NCBI RefSeq assembly: GCF_017876095.1
Contig: NZ_JAGINM010000018.1
Coordinates: forward strand, 97,963-161,962
Length of the DNA stretch: 64,000 nucleotides
Reading direction: 5' to 3'
Origin: Azospirillum agricola
GTDB lineage: Bacteria; Pseudomonadota; Alphaproteobacteria; Azospirillales; Azospirillaceae
This document shows, piece by piece, positions 56,591-64,000 of this stretch. The notes beneath the pieces were generated by a model. That model searched no databases. It saw only the letters and a list, made by a program, of their open reading frames with translations, and had not been told where the DNA came from. The translations under genes were made by a program, and so were the position numbers. Position 1 is the stretch's first letter. Each line of letters starts with the position of its first letter.

Positions 56591-57610
56591 TCATCCGGCC
56601 GCCGGCTGCTGCTGGGTGATGCAGTGGATGCCGCCGCCCCCGCGCACGATGTCCAGCGCGGCGATCTGGGTCACCTCCCGGTCCGGAAACGCCTTGCGCA
56701 CCGTGCGGTAGGCCTCGTCGTCGGCCGGATCCTCGAAGGCCGGCATGACGATGCCGCCGTTGGCGATGTAGAGGTTTGTGTAGGACAGCGTCAGCCGGAC
56801 GCCGTTGGCGTCGCGTCGGGCCGGCTGCCGTACAGTGATGACCTCCAGCTCGCGGCCCTTGGCGTCACGGGCGCGCTTCAGCCGGTCGAGGTTGTCCTGG
56901 AAGGCCTTGAAGTTCGCGTCTCCCGGATCGTCGGTGGTGATCGCCATCACCACGCCCGGCCGCACGAACAGCGCGATCTCGTCGATGTGCCCGTCGGTCT
57001 CGTCGTCCTGGTAGCCCTCGCCGAGCCAGATCACCGAGGTCACGCCGAGATGGTCCATCAGATGGCGCTCGATCTCGGCCCTGCTCAGGCCCGGGTTGCG
57101 GTTGGGGTTCAGCAGGCACTGCTCGGTGGTCAGCAGCGTCCCTTCCCCGTCCACATGGAAGGAGCCGCCCTCCATCACCAGCGGAGCGGCGAAGCGCGGC
57201 AGCTTCAGATGCTCCAGCATCAGGCGGCCGACCTCGCGGTCCTTGGCGCAGTCGTCGTAATTGCCGCCCCAGGCGTTGAAGCCCCAATGGACGCCGCCCA
57301 AGCCGCCCTTGCCGTCGATCACGAAGCTGGGGCCGGTGTCGCGGATCCAGGAATCGCTGATCGGCAGCGGCAGGATCTGGATGCCCGGACCGCAGGCCAG
57401 CGAGGCGTCGGTGACGTTCGCCGGATCGCAGACCATCGTCACCGGTTCGAAGCGGGAGATGGCTTGCGCGACCTCGGCGTAGGCATCGCAGGCGGCGTCG
57501 AAACCGCCCTCGGGCCAGGTTTCCGGCCGGCAGGGCCACGCCATCCAGCAGCCGCTGTGGCGCGCCCATTCCCCCGGCATGTGCAAGCCCTGGGCGGTCG
57601 GTGTGGTCAT
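56591..57610 (-). CDS. aguA: Agmatine deiminase
   Basis: A 339-aa enzyme converting agmatine to N-carbamoylputrescine and ammonia (PAD-fold guanidino-modifying family). Catalytic Cys330 is in GGGGIHCITQQQ; the substrate-binding region SDSWIRDTGPSFV near residue 85 and EGGSFHVDGEGTLL near 150 are intact. ATG 57610 begins MTTPTAQGLHMPGEW. The aguB amidohydrolase is not adjacent, but a polyamine transporter and a glutamylpolyamine-synthetase-like gene lie just upstream on the same strand. Confidence 0.94.
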   Translation of the reverse strand: MTTPTAQGLHMPGEWARHSGCWMAWPCRPETWPEGGFDAACDAYAEVAQAISRFEPVTMVCDPANVTDASLACGPGIQILPLPISDSWIRDTGPSFVIDGKGGLGGVHWGFNAWGGNYDDCAKDREVGRLMLEHLKLPRFAAPLVMEGGSFHVDGEGTLLTTEQCLLNPNRNPGLSRAEIERHLMDHLGVTSVIWLGEGYQDDETDGHIDEIALFVRPGVVMAITTDDPGDANFKAFQDNLDRLKRARDAKGRELEVITVRQPARRDANGVRLTLSYTNLYIANGGIVMPAFEDPADDEAYRTVRKAFPDREVTQIAALDIVRGGGGIHCITQQQPAAG

Positions 57611-58058
57611 CCGTCGTTCCCCTGCCCCGATGAAAACCGGTAAATCCAACATGGAGACGTGAAAACGTCCCGCCCCACCCTAACCATGGGAGGAGGATTT
57701 TGGCAACGCCGCCAAAAAGGCGAAGGCCGCAGAGAATTCGGGGGTTGGGAGAACGGCGCGTCGGAGGACGCGGCGACGACCATCATGCGGCCATCGGGCC
57801 CGGGCGTTATCGGCCGGAGGGCGGGCGCAGGGCGCGGCGGGCCGTAACGGTCCGCGAAGACGAATAACCGGTGGTGACGGGACTGAAAAAACCAAGCCTC
57901 AGAAGGGGGAACCACAGGAGTGCACGCATGGCACAACCTCTTTCGCTGTTGACGACAGCGTCACATTAGCAAAAGTGGCAGGCAAAAGCCATCCGCGGCG
58001 TCGCAGGTCTGCAACGCGCGGATGGACAGGGGAGGCGGAGCCGAAACACCCGAACGGA
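57611..58058. other. 448-bp gap between aguA and potI
   Basis: No convincing gene. The only structure seen is the hairpin at 57989-58025 that ends the pot operon. A minus-strand frame of 109 codons and a 13-codon plus-strand frame at 57928 are judged non-coding. The aguA promoter should be here but I cannot assign -35/-10 boxes with confidence. Confidence 0.6.
57989..58025 (-). terminator. Terminator of the potFGHI operon
   Basis: A long stem with one mismatch and one bulge (CCATCCGC.../...GCGGATGG, tight GT loop around GCAG-GT-CTGC) begins 34 bp after potI. On the minus strand it is followed by GCTTTTGCC. Confidence 0.7.
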
Positions 58059-58892
58059 TCACCCCGTCTGGAGCGCCATCTGCTCGTCCCGCTTGCGCTG
58101 GCGGTCCTGCCGGGCCATGACGACGCTGGCGACGAGAATGCCCAGGGCGACGACCAGAACCATCAGGGTGGCGAGCGCGTTGATCTGCGGGCTGATGCCG
58201 AACTTGACGCTGGAGAAGATGACCATCGGCAGCGTCGTCGATCCCGGCCCTGAAACGAAGCTCGCCACCACCACGTCGTCGAGCGACAGGGTGAAGGCCA
58301 GCAGCCAGCCGGCGACCAGCGCCGGAGCGATGATCGGCAGGGTGATGACGAAGAAGACCTTGGCCGGTCGGGCGCCCAGATCCATCGCCGCCTCCTCCAG
58401 GCTGCCGTCCATGCCGGCCAGCCGCGACTGCACCACCACCGCGACGTAGGACGCTGTGAAGGTGGTGTGGGCGATGGTGATGGTGGTGACGCCGCGCCCA
58501 TCGGGCCAGCCGATCAACTGCTCCAGCGCGACGAACAGCAGCAGCAGCGACAGGCCGGTGATGACCTCCGGCATGACCAGCGGCGCCGTGATCATGCCGC
58601 CGAACAGGGTGCGGCCCCGGAACCGTCCGAAGCGGGTCAGCGCCATGCCGGCGCAGGTGCCCAGCACGACCGCCAGCGTCGCCGACACCGCCGCCACCTG
58701 GAGCGACAGGCCGGCGGCCGACAGCAACGCTTCGTTGTTCAGCAACTCCCCGTACCATTTGGTCGAGAAGCCGCCCCACACCGTCACCAGACGCGACTCG
58801 TTGAAGGAATAGATCACCAGCAGGGCGATGGGCACATAGAGGAAGGCGTAGCCAAACCACAGCGCCCAGGCCAGGAAACCGAACCGTTTCAT
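58059..58892 (-). CDS. potI: Putrescine/spermidine ABC transporter permease PotI
   Basis: A 277-aa inner-membrane permease with six helices. The docking loop is SLEEAAMDLGARPAKVFFVI and the C-terminal FSLSLDDVV-like FTLSLDDVVVASFVSG is the PotC/PotI signature. It starts inside the potH stop (ATGA) and is the last gene of the operon. Specificity for putrescine over spermidine is inferred from the PotF-type binding protein. Confidence 0.92.
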   Translation of the reverse strand: MKRFGFLAWALWFGYAFLYVPIALLVIYSFNESRLVTVWGGFSTKWYGELLNNEALLSAAGLSLQVAAVSATLAVVLGTCAGMALTRFGRFRGRTLFGGMITAPLVMPEVITGLSLLLLFVALEQLIGWPDGRGVTTITIAHTTFTASYVAVVVQSRLAGMDGSLEEAAMDLGARPAKVFFVITLPIIAPALVAGWLLAFTLSLDDVVVASFVSGPGSTTLPMVIFSSVKFGISPQINALATLMVLVVALGILVASVVMARQDRQRKRDEQMALQTG

Positions 58893-59833
58893 CACCGCCC
58901 CTCCGCCTCGCGGCCCTGGACATGCTGGAAGATCATGATCGGCACCACCAGGACCAGCAGCAGCGCGATCGCCACCGCCGAGGCCACCGGCCAGTCGCGG
59001 TTGGCGAAGAACTCGTTCCACAGCACGCGGCCGATCATCAGCGTGTCGGGGCCGCCCAGCAGCTCCGGCGTCACGAACTCGCCGACCGCCGGGATGAAGA
59101 CCAGCAGCGAGCCGGCGACGATGCCGGGCAGCGACAGCGGCAGCGTGACCTTGAGGAACGCCTTGAAGGGCCGGCAGCCGAGGTCGGCCGCCGCCTCCAG
59201 CAGGGTCGGATCCATCTTCTCCAGCGTCGAGTAGAGCGGCAGCACCATGAAGGGCAGGTAGCAGTAGGTCATGCCGATGTAGACCGCCCAGTCCGAATAG
59301 AGGATCTCCACCGGACCGCTGGTCAGGCCGGTCCATTCCAGAAAATTGCTGATGACGCCGTTGCCCTTGAGGATGCCGATCCAGGCGTAGATGCGGATCA
59401 GGAAGCTGGTCCAGAAGGGCAGGATCACCAGCATCATCAACGGCCCGCGCCGGGCCGGCGGCGCCTTGGCGATGGCGTAGGCCATGGGGTAGCCGATGGC
59501 GAGGCACATCAGCGTGGTGACCAGCGCGATCTTGACCGAGTTCAGATAGGCCAGGATGTAGAGGTCGTCGCCGGTCAGCCGCAGATAGTTGGTCAGGTTC
59601 AGCAGAATCTGAAGCTTGTTCGTCCCGGCGTCCTCGTCGGTCAGCCATTCGACCAGCGGCGCGTAGGGCGGCTGGGCGATGATCGATTCCGAGAAGCTGA
59701 TGCCGAAGACGATCAGGAAGGGCACCAGGAAGAACAGCATCAGCCACAGGAAGGGAATGGCGACGACCACGCCGCGCCCCCACAGCCCGATCCGGCCGAG
59801 GACCGCCGCCAGGACGGAGACGACGGCCCTCAT
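58892..59833 (-). CDS. potH: Putrescine ABC transporter permease PotH
   Basis: A 313-aa permease partner with an N-terminal helix (VVVAIPFLWLMLFFLVPFLIV), a periplasmic loop carrying a short insertion (about 60-100) and the docking loop LEAAADLGCRPFKAF. FIPAVGEFVTPELLGGPD near residue 225 is the family signature. It overlaps potG and potI by ATGA at both ends. Confidence 0.93.
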   Translation of the reverse strand: MRAVVSVLAAVLGRIGLWGRGVVVAIPFLWLMLFFLVPFLIVFGISFSESIIAQPPYAPLVEWLTDEDAGTNKLQILLNLTNYLRLTGDDLYILAYLNSVKIALVTTLMCLAIGYPMAYAIAKAPPARRGPLMMLVILPFWTSFLIRIYAWIGILKGNGVISNFLEWTGLTSGPVEILYSDWAVYIGMTYCYLPFMVLPLYSTLEKMDPTLLEAAADLGCRPFKAFLKVTLPLSLPGIVAGSLLVFIPAVGEFVTPELLGGPDTLMIGRVLWNEFFANRDWPVASAVAIALLLVLVVPIMIFQHVQGREAEGR

Positions 59834-60990
59834 TGCGCCAGCACCACGCCGGCGAAGGGCCGCCAGCTCAAATAGACCTCGTCCTCCCAGGTGATCGGCA
59901 TCTCGGTGCGCCGGGTGACGTTGGGGGCGGTCACACGCACCGTCTTGCCGGTGGGAAGCTCGACCAGATAGATCGACACGTCGCCGAGATAGGCGATCTC
60001 GCGCACCACGCCCTTGGTGGCGTTGCGCCCGGCGGCGCCATCGGCGCTGGGCGGCGGCTCCTTGGACAGGGCGATCTTCTCCGGCCGGATAGCGACCGCC
60101 ACCGGCGAGCCGGCCGGGGCCGGGGTGGCGTGGCTGATGTGCAACTCGCAGCCGGCCTCCTCCGAGGCGACCAGCACATGATCGCCGCTCGCCTCGACGA
60201 CACGGCCCTCGAACATGTTGATCGAGCCGATGAATTCGGCGACGAAGCGGCTGTGAGGGTATTCGTAGATCTCGGTCGGCGTGCCCACCTGCGCGATGAC
60301 GCCGTGGTTCATCACGGCGATGCGGGACGACATGGTCATCGCCTCCTCCTGGTCGTGGGTCACGACGATGAAGGTGACGCCGAGCTTCTCCTGGATGTTG
60401 ACCAGCTCGAACTGGGTCTTCTCGCGCAGCTTCTTGTCGAGCGCGCCCAGCGGCTCGTCGAGCAGCAGCAGCTTGGGCCGCTTGACCAGCGAGCGGGCCA
60501 GCGCCACGCGCTGCCGCTGGCCGCCGGAAAGCTGGTGCGGGCGCCGCTTGCCGAAGGCCGAAAGCTGGACCATCCCCAGCATCTCCGCCACCCGGTCGCG
60601 GATCTCGGCCTTCGGCACATTGTCCTGTTTCAGGCCGAAGGCGACGTTCTGCTCGACCGTCATGTGCGGGAACAGGGCGTAGGACTGGAACATCATGTTG
60701 ACCGGCCGCTCATAGGGCGGGATGCCGGCCATGTCGACGCCGTCGATGAAGATCCTACCCTCGGTCGGCTGCTCGAACCCCGCCAGCATGCGCAGCAGCG
60801 TGGTCTTGCCCGAGCCCGAGCCGCCCAGCAAGGCGAAGAACTCGTTCCGGTAGATCGACAGGCTGACCTCATCCACCGCGACGAAATCGCCGAAGGTCTT
60901 GGTGACCTTCTCGATCCGGACATAGGGCGCCTGCCCGGCGTCCTGCCAGGGCTCCAGGCGGGTGGGCTTGCGAATCGGCTGACCGGCCAT
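59830..60990 (-). CDS. potG: Putrescine ABC transporter ATPase PotG
   Basis: A 386-aa ATPase. Walker A is GGSGSGKTTL near residue 54, the signature LSGGQRQRVALA near residue 155, Walker B LLLLDEPLGALD, switch His in VTHDQEEAM. A C-terminal TOBE domain (about 290-375) senses or stabilises. It follows potF by 117 bp and precedes potH with ATGA overlap. Confidence 0.95.
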   Translation of the reverse strand: MAGQPIRKPTRLEPWQDAGQAPYVRIEKVTKTFGDFVAVDEVSLSIYRNEFFALLGGSGSGKTTLLRMLAGFEQPTEGRIFIDGVDMAGIPPYERPVNMMFQSYALFPHMTVEQNVAFGLKQDNVPKAEIRDRVAEMLGMVQLSAFGKRRPHQLSGGQRQRVALARSLVKRPKLLLLDEPLGALDKKLREKTQFELVNIQEKLGVTFIVVTHDQEEAMTMSSRIAVMNHGVIAQVGTPTEIYEYPHSRFVAEFIGSINMFEGRVVEASGDHVLVASEEAGCELHISHATPAPAGSPVAVAIRPEKIALSKEPPPSADGAAGRNATKGVVREIAYLGDVSIYLVELPTGKTVRVTAPNVTRRTEMPITWEDEVYLSWRPFAGVVLAQ

Positions 60991-61107
60991 CCGGGGTCCT
61001 TCACTCAGGGCAGGACGGGGCTCGACGGAGCCCCTTCAAGGCAACGCCCCGGCCGTTCCCCTTGCGGGGGATCGGCCGGGGCGCAACAGCGCGTCATGCG
61101 GGTCGGC

Positions 61108-62205
61108 TTACTTGCCGGTCTTGACCTTGGTCCACACGCGGGTGCGGGCGCGGTCGGTCGACTGCTTGATCGACTTCAGGGAGAACAGCTTGATGGCGCT
61201 GTCGGTCGGCAGGAAGATGCCGGGGTTGCCCTTGATGTCGTCGGCGACGGTGGCCAGCGAGCCCGGCACCGCGTTGGCGTAGCGCACCGTGTTGGAGATG
61301 TTGGCGGTGTTCGCCGGATCCAGCACGAAGTTGATGAACTGGTAGGCGCCTTCCTTGTTCGGCGCGTCGGCCGGCACCGCCAGCGTGTCCCACCAGACCT
61401 GCACGCCCTCCTTCGGGGTGACGTACTCGACCTTGGCGCTCTTGGCCTCCTCGGCGCGGGCCGCACCCTGGATGGCGTCGCCGTTGTAGGCCATGACGAC
61501 GCAGGCGTCGCCGCCCGCCAGGATGTTGATGTTCTGGCCGGTGACGAACTGCTTGATGTAGGGGCGGACCGCCAGCAGCGTCTTCTCGACCTTCTCCAGA
61601 TCCTCCTTCTTCTCGGAATTCGGATCGAGGCCGAGGTAGTTCAGCACCGACGGAATGACGTCGATGGCCGAATCCATCACGGTGATGCCGCAGGCGGCGA
61701 CCTTCTTGGCGACCTCCGGCTTGAAGATCAGGTCCCAGCTGTCGAGCGGGACGTCGGGGGCGACCGCCTTGATCTTCTCCGGGATGATGGCGATGCCGAC
61801 CGTGCCGCCGAGATAGGGCACGGCGAACTTGTTGCCGGGGTCGGAGTTCTCCAGCAGCTTGAGGACCTTCGGGTCGAGGTTCTTGATGTTGGGGATCTTC
61901 GACTTGTCGAGCGGGCCGACGACCTTGGCCTGGATCAGGCGCGACAGGGTGGGCTCGGCGGTGGGGACGATCACGTCGTAGCCCGACTTGCCGACCAGGA
62001 CCTTCTGCTCCAGCAGTTCCAGGCTGTCGTAGAGGTCGACCTTCGTCTCGGCTCCCGTAGCCTTCGAGAAGTCGGCAAGCGTCGTCTCACCCAGATAATC
62101 GTTCCAGATGTAGATGTTGACCGGCTTCTTGGCCTGGGCCAGCGCCGGACCGGCGATGGCGACCGCCGCGACCGCACCGAGGAGGCTGAGAGCGAGTTTT
62201 TTCAT
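61108..62205 (-). CDS. potF: Putrescine-binding periplasmic protein PotF
   Basis: A 365-aa solute-binding protein of the PotD/PotF family with a clear signal peptide (KLALSLLGAVAAVAIAGPALA). VNIYIWNDYLGETTLADFSK is the start of the mature domain, and GGTVGIAIIPEKI and NGDAIQGA mark ligand-contact regions. It is first in potFGHI, with a promoter and operator in the 149-bp gap upstream. Confidence 0.93.
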   Translation of the reverse strand: MKKLALSLLGAVAAVAIAGPALAQAKKPVNIYIWNDYLGETTLADFSKATGAETKVDLYDSLELLEQKVLVGKSGYDVIVPTAEPTLSRLIQAKVVGPLDKSKIPNIKNLDPKVLKLLENSDPGNKFAVPYLGGTVGIAIIPEKIKAVAPDVPLDSWDLIFKPEVAKKVAACGITVMDSAIDVIPSVLNYLGLDPNSEKKEDLEKVEKTLLAVRPYIKQFVTGQNINILAGGDACVVMAYNGDAIQGAARAEEAKSAKVEYVTPKEGVQVWWDTLAVPADAPNKEGAYQFINFVLDPANTANISNTVRYANAVPGSLATVADDIKGNPGIFLPTDSAIKLFSLKSIKQSTDRARTRVWTKVKTGK

Positions 62206-62279
62206 TGAGAAGCCCCGACCTGTTCGTTGTCATTCAGGGTGGCGTCGCGTGTCCCCACGGCGTACCCAACGCGGGCGCT

Positions 62280-62308
62280 ATTGCACCCACGCATGGGTGC
62301 GTTGTCAA
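62280..62308 (-). promoter_or_regulatory. Promoter of potFGHI
   Basis: On the minus strand TTGACA (62308-62303), a 17-bp spacer and TGCAAT (62285-62280) form a sigma-70-type promoter with a start point near 62273, about 68 nt before potF. Confidence 0.72.
62283..62300. promoter_or_regulatory. Operator in the potF promoter spacer
   Basis: GCACCCA-N4-TGGGTGC is a 7+7 bp inverted repeat lying between the -35 and -10 boxes of the potF promoter, overlapping the -10 by three bases. A protein bound here would exclude RNA polymerase. Identity of the repressor is unknown. Confidence 0.6.
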
Positions 62309-62354
62309 TGGTTTGGGTGGTGTTTCCGCGACGCCCCCACGGCGAAGGCCGCGC

Positions 62355-63698
62355 TCAGACGTTCAGCAGCAGATTCTCCCGCTCCCACGAGCTGATGACC
62401 CGGTTGTAGGCCTTGTACTCGGCCTCCTTCACGCAGGTGACCGCGTCGATGAACCGCTCGCCCAAAATCTCCTTCAACGGCTTGCAGGCGTTGAACTTGC
62501 TGAGCGCCTCGCTCTGGTGGCGCGGCAGGGTGAAGGCAAGCCGGTAGGCCGACCCCTTGATCGGGTCGTTCGGCTCCATGTTCTGGGTCATGCCGATGTA
62601 GCCGCAGGCGAGCGACGCGGCGATGGCCAGATAGGGATTGGCGTCCGCCCCGGCGACGCGGTTCTCCACCCGGCGGCCGTCGGGCGGCGAGACCGGAACG
62701 CGCAGGCCGGTGGTGCGGTTGTCGCGCCCCCAATGCACGTTGATCGGCGCGTCGGAGTTCGGCACCAGCCGGCGGTAGGAGTTCACGTTCGGCGCCAGCA
62801 GCGGCATCGCGTAGGGCAGGTATTTCTGCAAGCCCGCGATGTGCGCCATGAACAGCGCGCTGTCCGACCCGTCGGGCTCGGCGAACAGGTTGCGCCCGGT
62901 CACCGAATCGACCACCGACTGGTGGATGTGCATGGCGCTGCCCGGCTCGCCCTGCATCGGCTTGGCCATGAAGGTGGCGTAGATCTGGTGGCGGATCGCC
63001 GCCTCGCGCGCCGTGCGCTTGAACAGGAAGGCCTGGTCGGCCAGCTCCAGCGGGTCGCCGTGGTTGAAGTTGATCTCGATCTGCGCCGCCCCGGCCTCGT
63101 GGGTCAGGGTGTCGATGTCGATGTCCTGCGCCTCGCAGAAGTCGTAGACGGCCTCGAAGACCGGGTCGAACTCGTTGACGGCGTCGATGCCGAAGGCCTG
63201 CCGGCCGCTCTCCATCCGGCCGTTGCGGCCGATCGGCGGGACCAGCGGGTAGTCGGGATCCTTGTTGACCTGGACCAGGAAGAATTCCAGCTCCGGCGCC
63301 ACGATCGGCTTCCAGCCCCGCTCCTCGTACAGCGCGAGGATGCGCTTGAGGACATGGCGGGGGGAGACGTCGACCGGGCGGCCGTCGGCGTAGACGCAGT
63401 CGGTGATGACCTGGGCGGTCGGTTCCTCGTACCAGGGCACGAAGCGGATCGTGCGCTCGTCCGGGATCATGTAGATGTCGGAATTCTCGTCCGACGTGAT
63501 GTCCTCGTCGTCGGGGAATTCGCCGGTGACGGTCTGGACGAAGATCGCCTCGGGCAGGCGCAGGCCACGGTCGCGCAGGATGCGGATGAATTTCTCGGCG
63601 GGGACGATCTTCCCCCGGGCGATTCCCGACATGTCGGGCACAAGACATTCGACTTCGGTAATGCGGTTCTTCTTGATGAAGTCTTCCATAAAACCCAT
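62355..63698 (-). CDS. puuA: Glutamine synthetase-family enzyme, glutamylpolyamine synthetase type
   Basis: A 447-aa member of the GlnA superfamily in the gamma-glutamylpolyamine synthetase branch: ITEVECLVPDMSGIARGKIV opens the beta-grasp domain, VAPELEFFLVQ and GAAQIEINFNHGD carry metal glutamates, and NVNSYRRLVPNSDAPINV and RVENRVAGADANPYL are conserved nucleotide-site regions. It lacks the adenylylation loop of GlnA. ATG 63698 is used; a second ATG at 63689 is possible. It lies directly upstream of potFGHI, so glutamylation of imported putrescine is the likely role. Confidence 0.82.
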   Translation of the reverse strand: MGFMEDFIKKNRITEVECLVPDMSGIARGKIVPAEKFIRILRDRGLRLPEAIFVQTVTGEFPDDEDITSDENSDIYMIPDERTIRFVPWYEEPTAQVITDCVYADGRPVDVSPRHVLKRILALYEERGWKPIVAPELEFFLVQVNKDPDYPLVPPIGRNGRMESGRQAFGIDAVNEFDPVFEAVYDFCEAQDIDIDTLTHEAGAAQIEINFNHGDPLELADQAFLFKRTAREAAIRHQIYATFMAKPMQGEPGSAMHIHQSVVDSVTGRNLFAEPDGSDSALFMAHIAGLQKYLPYAMPLLAPNVNSYRRLVPNSDAPINVHWGRDNRTTGLRVPVSPPDGRRVENRVAGADANPYLAIAASLACGYIGMTQNMEPNDPIKGSAYRLAFTLPRHQSEALSKFNACKPLKEILGERFIDAVTCVKEAEYKAYNRVISSWERENLLLNV

Positions 63699-63785
63699 GA
63701 GATTGGCGGACCGCGCCGGGCGAAGGGCAGTCCCCTCCGTTCTGTGATCGACAGCGACACTATGACGCCGTTTCGGGAATCCGCG

Positions 63786-64000
63786 CCAGAGGGTTCCGAT
63801 GACGGTTTCGTGGAACCTGTCCGTTTTCGCGAAGTCCCCAAAGCACCCCATTGACCGGGCCGGGGCGGCGCGCCTAACTGCCGCCATGCCGAAAGCCTCC
63901 TACCTCCAGAGGGTTCCGATGACGGTTTCGTGGAACCTGTCCGTTTTCGCGAAGTCCCCAAAGCACCCCATTGACCGGGCCGGGGCGGCGCGCCTAACTG
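63786..64000. repeat. 120-bp tandem duplication upstream of the puuA-like gene
   Basis: Bases 63786-63880 recur without a mismatch at 63906-64000, with a period of 120 bp and a 25-bp stretch between copies. The window ends inside the second copy, so the copy number is unknown. Each copy contains GGTTCC-N14-GGAACC (63792-63817 in copy 1) and TTCGCGAA. The remaining part of this 302-bp non-coding end (63699-63785) shows no clear promoter. Confidence 0.9.

Noticed and set aside
57607..57936. 109-codon minus-strand frame overlapping the aguA start
   Set aside because: Composition is random-looking, no ribosome-binding site is evident and it overlaps the real start region of aguA.
57928..57969. 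13-codon plus-strand frame with AGGAG eight bases upstream
   Set aside because: No downstream gene on that strand for it to control; it faces the pot operon terminator, so a leader-peptide role is implausible.

Overview
This 64 kb window is chromosomal DNA from a high-G+C alphaproteobacterium, most likely an Azospirillum or close Rhodospirillales relative. That rests on gene content (SUF-only Fe-S assembly, an Entner-Doudoroff gene with HexR, PQQ synthesis with PedF, an acetoacetate operon under an AtoSC-like pair, many receptors and polyamine transporters), very G+C-rich coding sequence and dense ATGA-type gene overlaps. No rRNA, tRNA, CRISPR array, transposase or prophage was seen. One AT-rich gene of about 1 kb (54.6-55.6 kb) is clearly foreign.

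Layout. 0-1.9 kb: two oligopeptide-type ABC permeases, the first cut by the window edge. 2.2-8.4 kb: six coupled genes for an unknown glycan (two COG4671-type glycosyltransferases, two GT4-type glycosyltransferases, a histidine phosphatase, a deacetylase-like protein). 8.4-16.2 kb (minus): atoS-atoC and atoDAEB, separated by a 536-bp region holding a textbook sigma-54 promoter, an 18-bp palindrome and two repeat elements. 16.3-18.0 kb: a Cache-domain chemoreceptor. 18.2-21.2 kb: edd and hexR, divergent. 21.3-26.7 kb: pedF, a LuxR-type response regulator, a PQQ-associated CxxxCW protein and pqqABCDE; pedF and pqqA share a promoter box at identical spacing. 26.7-30.4 kb: an unknown coiled-coil protein and three small stress/membrane proteins. 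30.7-37.4 kb: an Rrf2 regulator and sufBCDSU-sufT-sufA. 37.5-40.3 kb (minus): an OpgC-like acyltransferase coupled to two exported SGNH hydrolases. 40.5-47.9 kb: pepN, a cytochrome c, a CoxG-like protein, a lipoprotein, folK, a Maa-type acetyltransferase, a FolB-like protein, a 52-aa protein and a single-domain response regulator. 48-52.3 kb (minus): an RND pump and its adaptor under a 9+9 bp operator. 52.4-56.5 kb: a gutted amidohydrolase, a GT2 glycosyltransferase, a ClpP paralogue with Asn at the catalytic Asp position, the AT-rich gene and a PRC-barrel protein. 56.6-64 kb (minus): agmatine deiminase, potFGHI and a glutamylpolyamine-synthetase-like gene, preceded by a 120-bp tandem duplication.

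How the parts fit. The ato block imports and splits short-chain acids and acetoacetate under two-component control. The PQQ block makes cofactor and the electron acceptor for periplasmic alcohol oxidation, probably under the response regulator encoded between them. The polyamine block at the right end takes up putrescine-like compounds, deiminates agmatine and glutamylates amines. The best candidates for undescribed biology are the 2.2-8.4 kb glycan cluster and the acyltransferase/SGNH triplet. Functions are inferred from sequence families recognised by eye; no database search was run.
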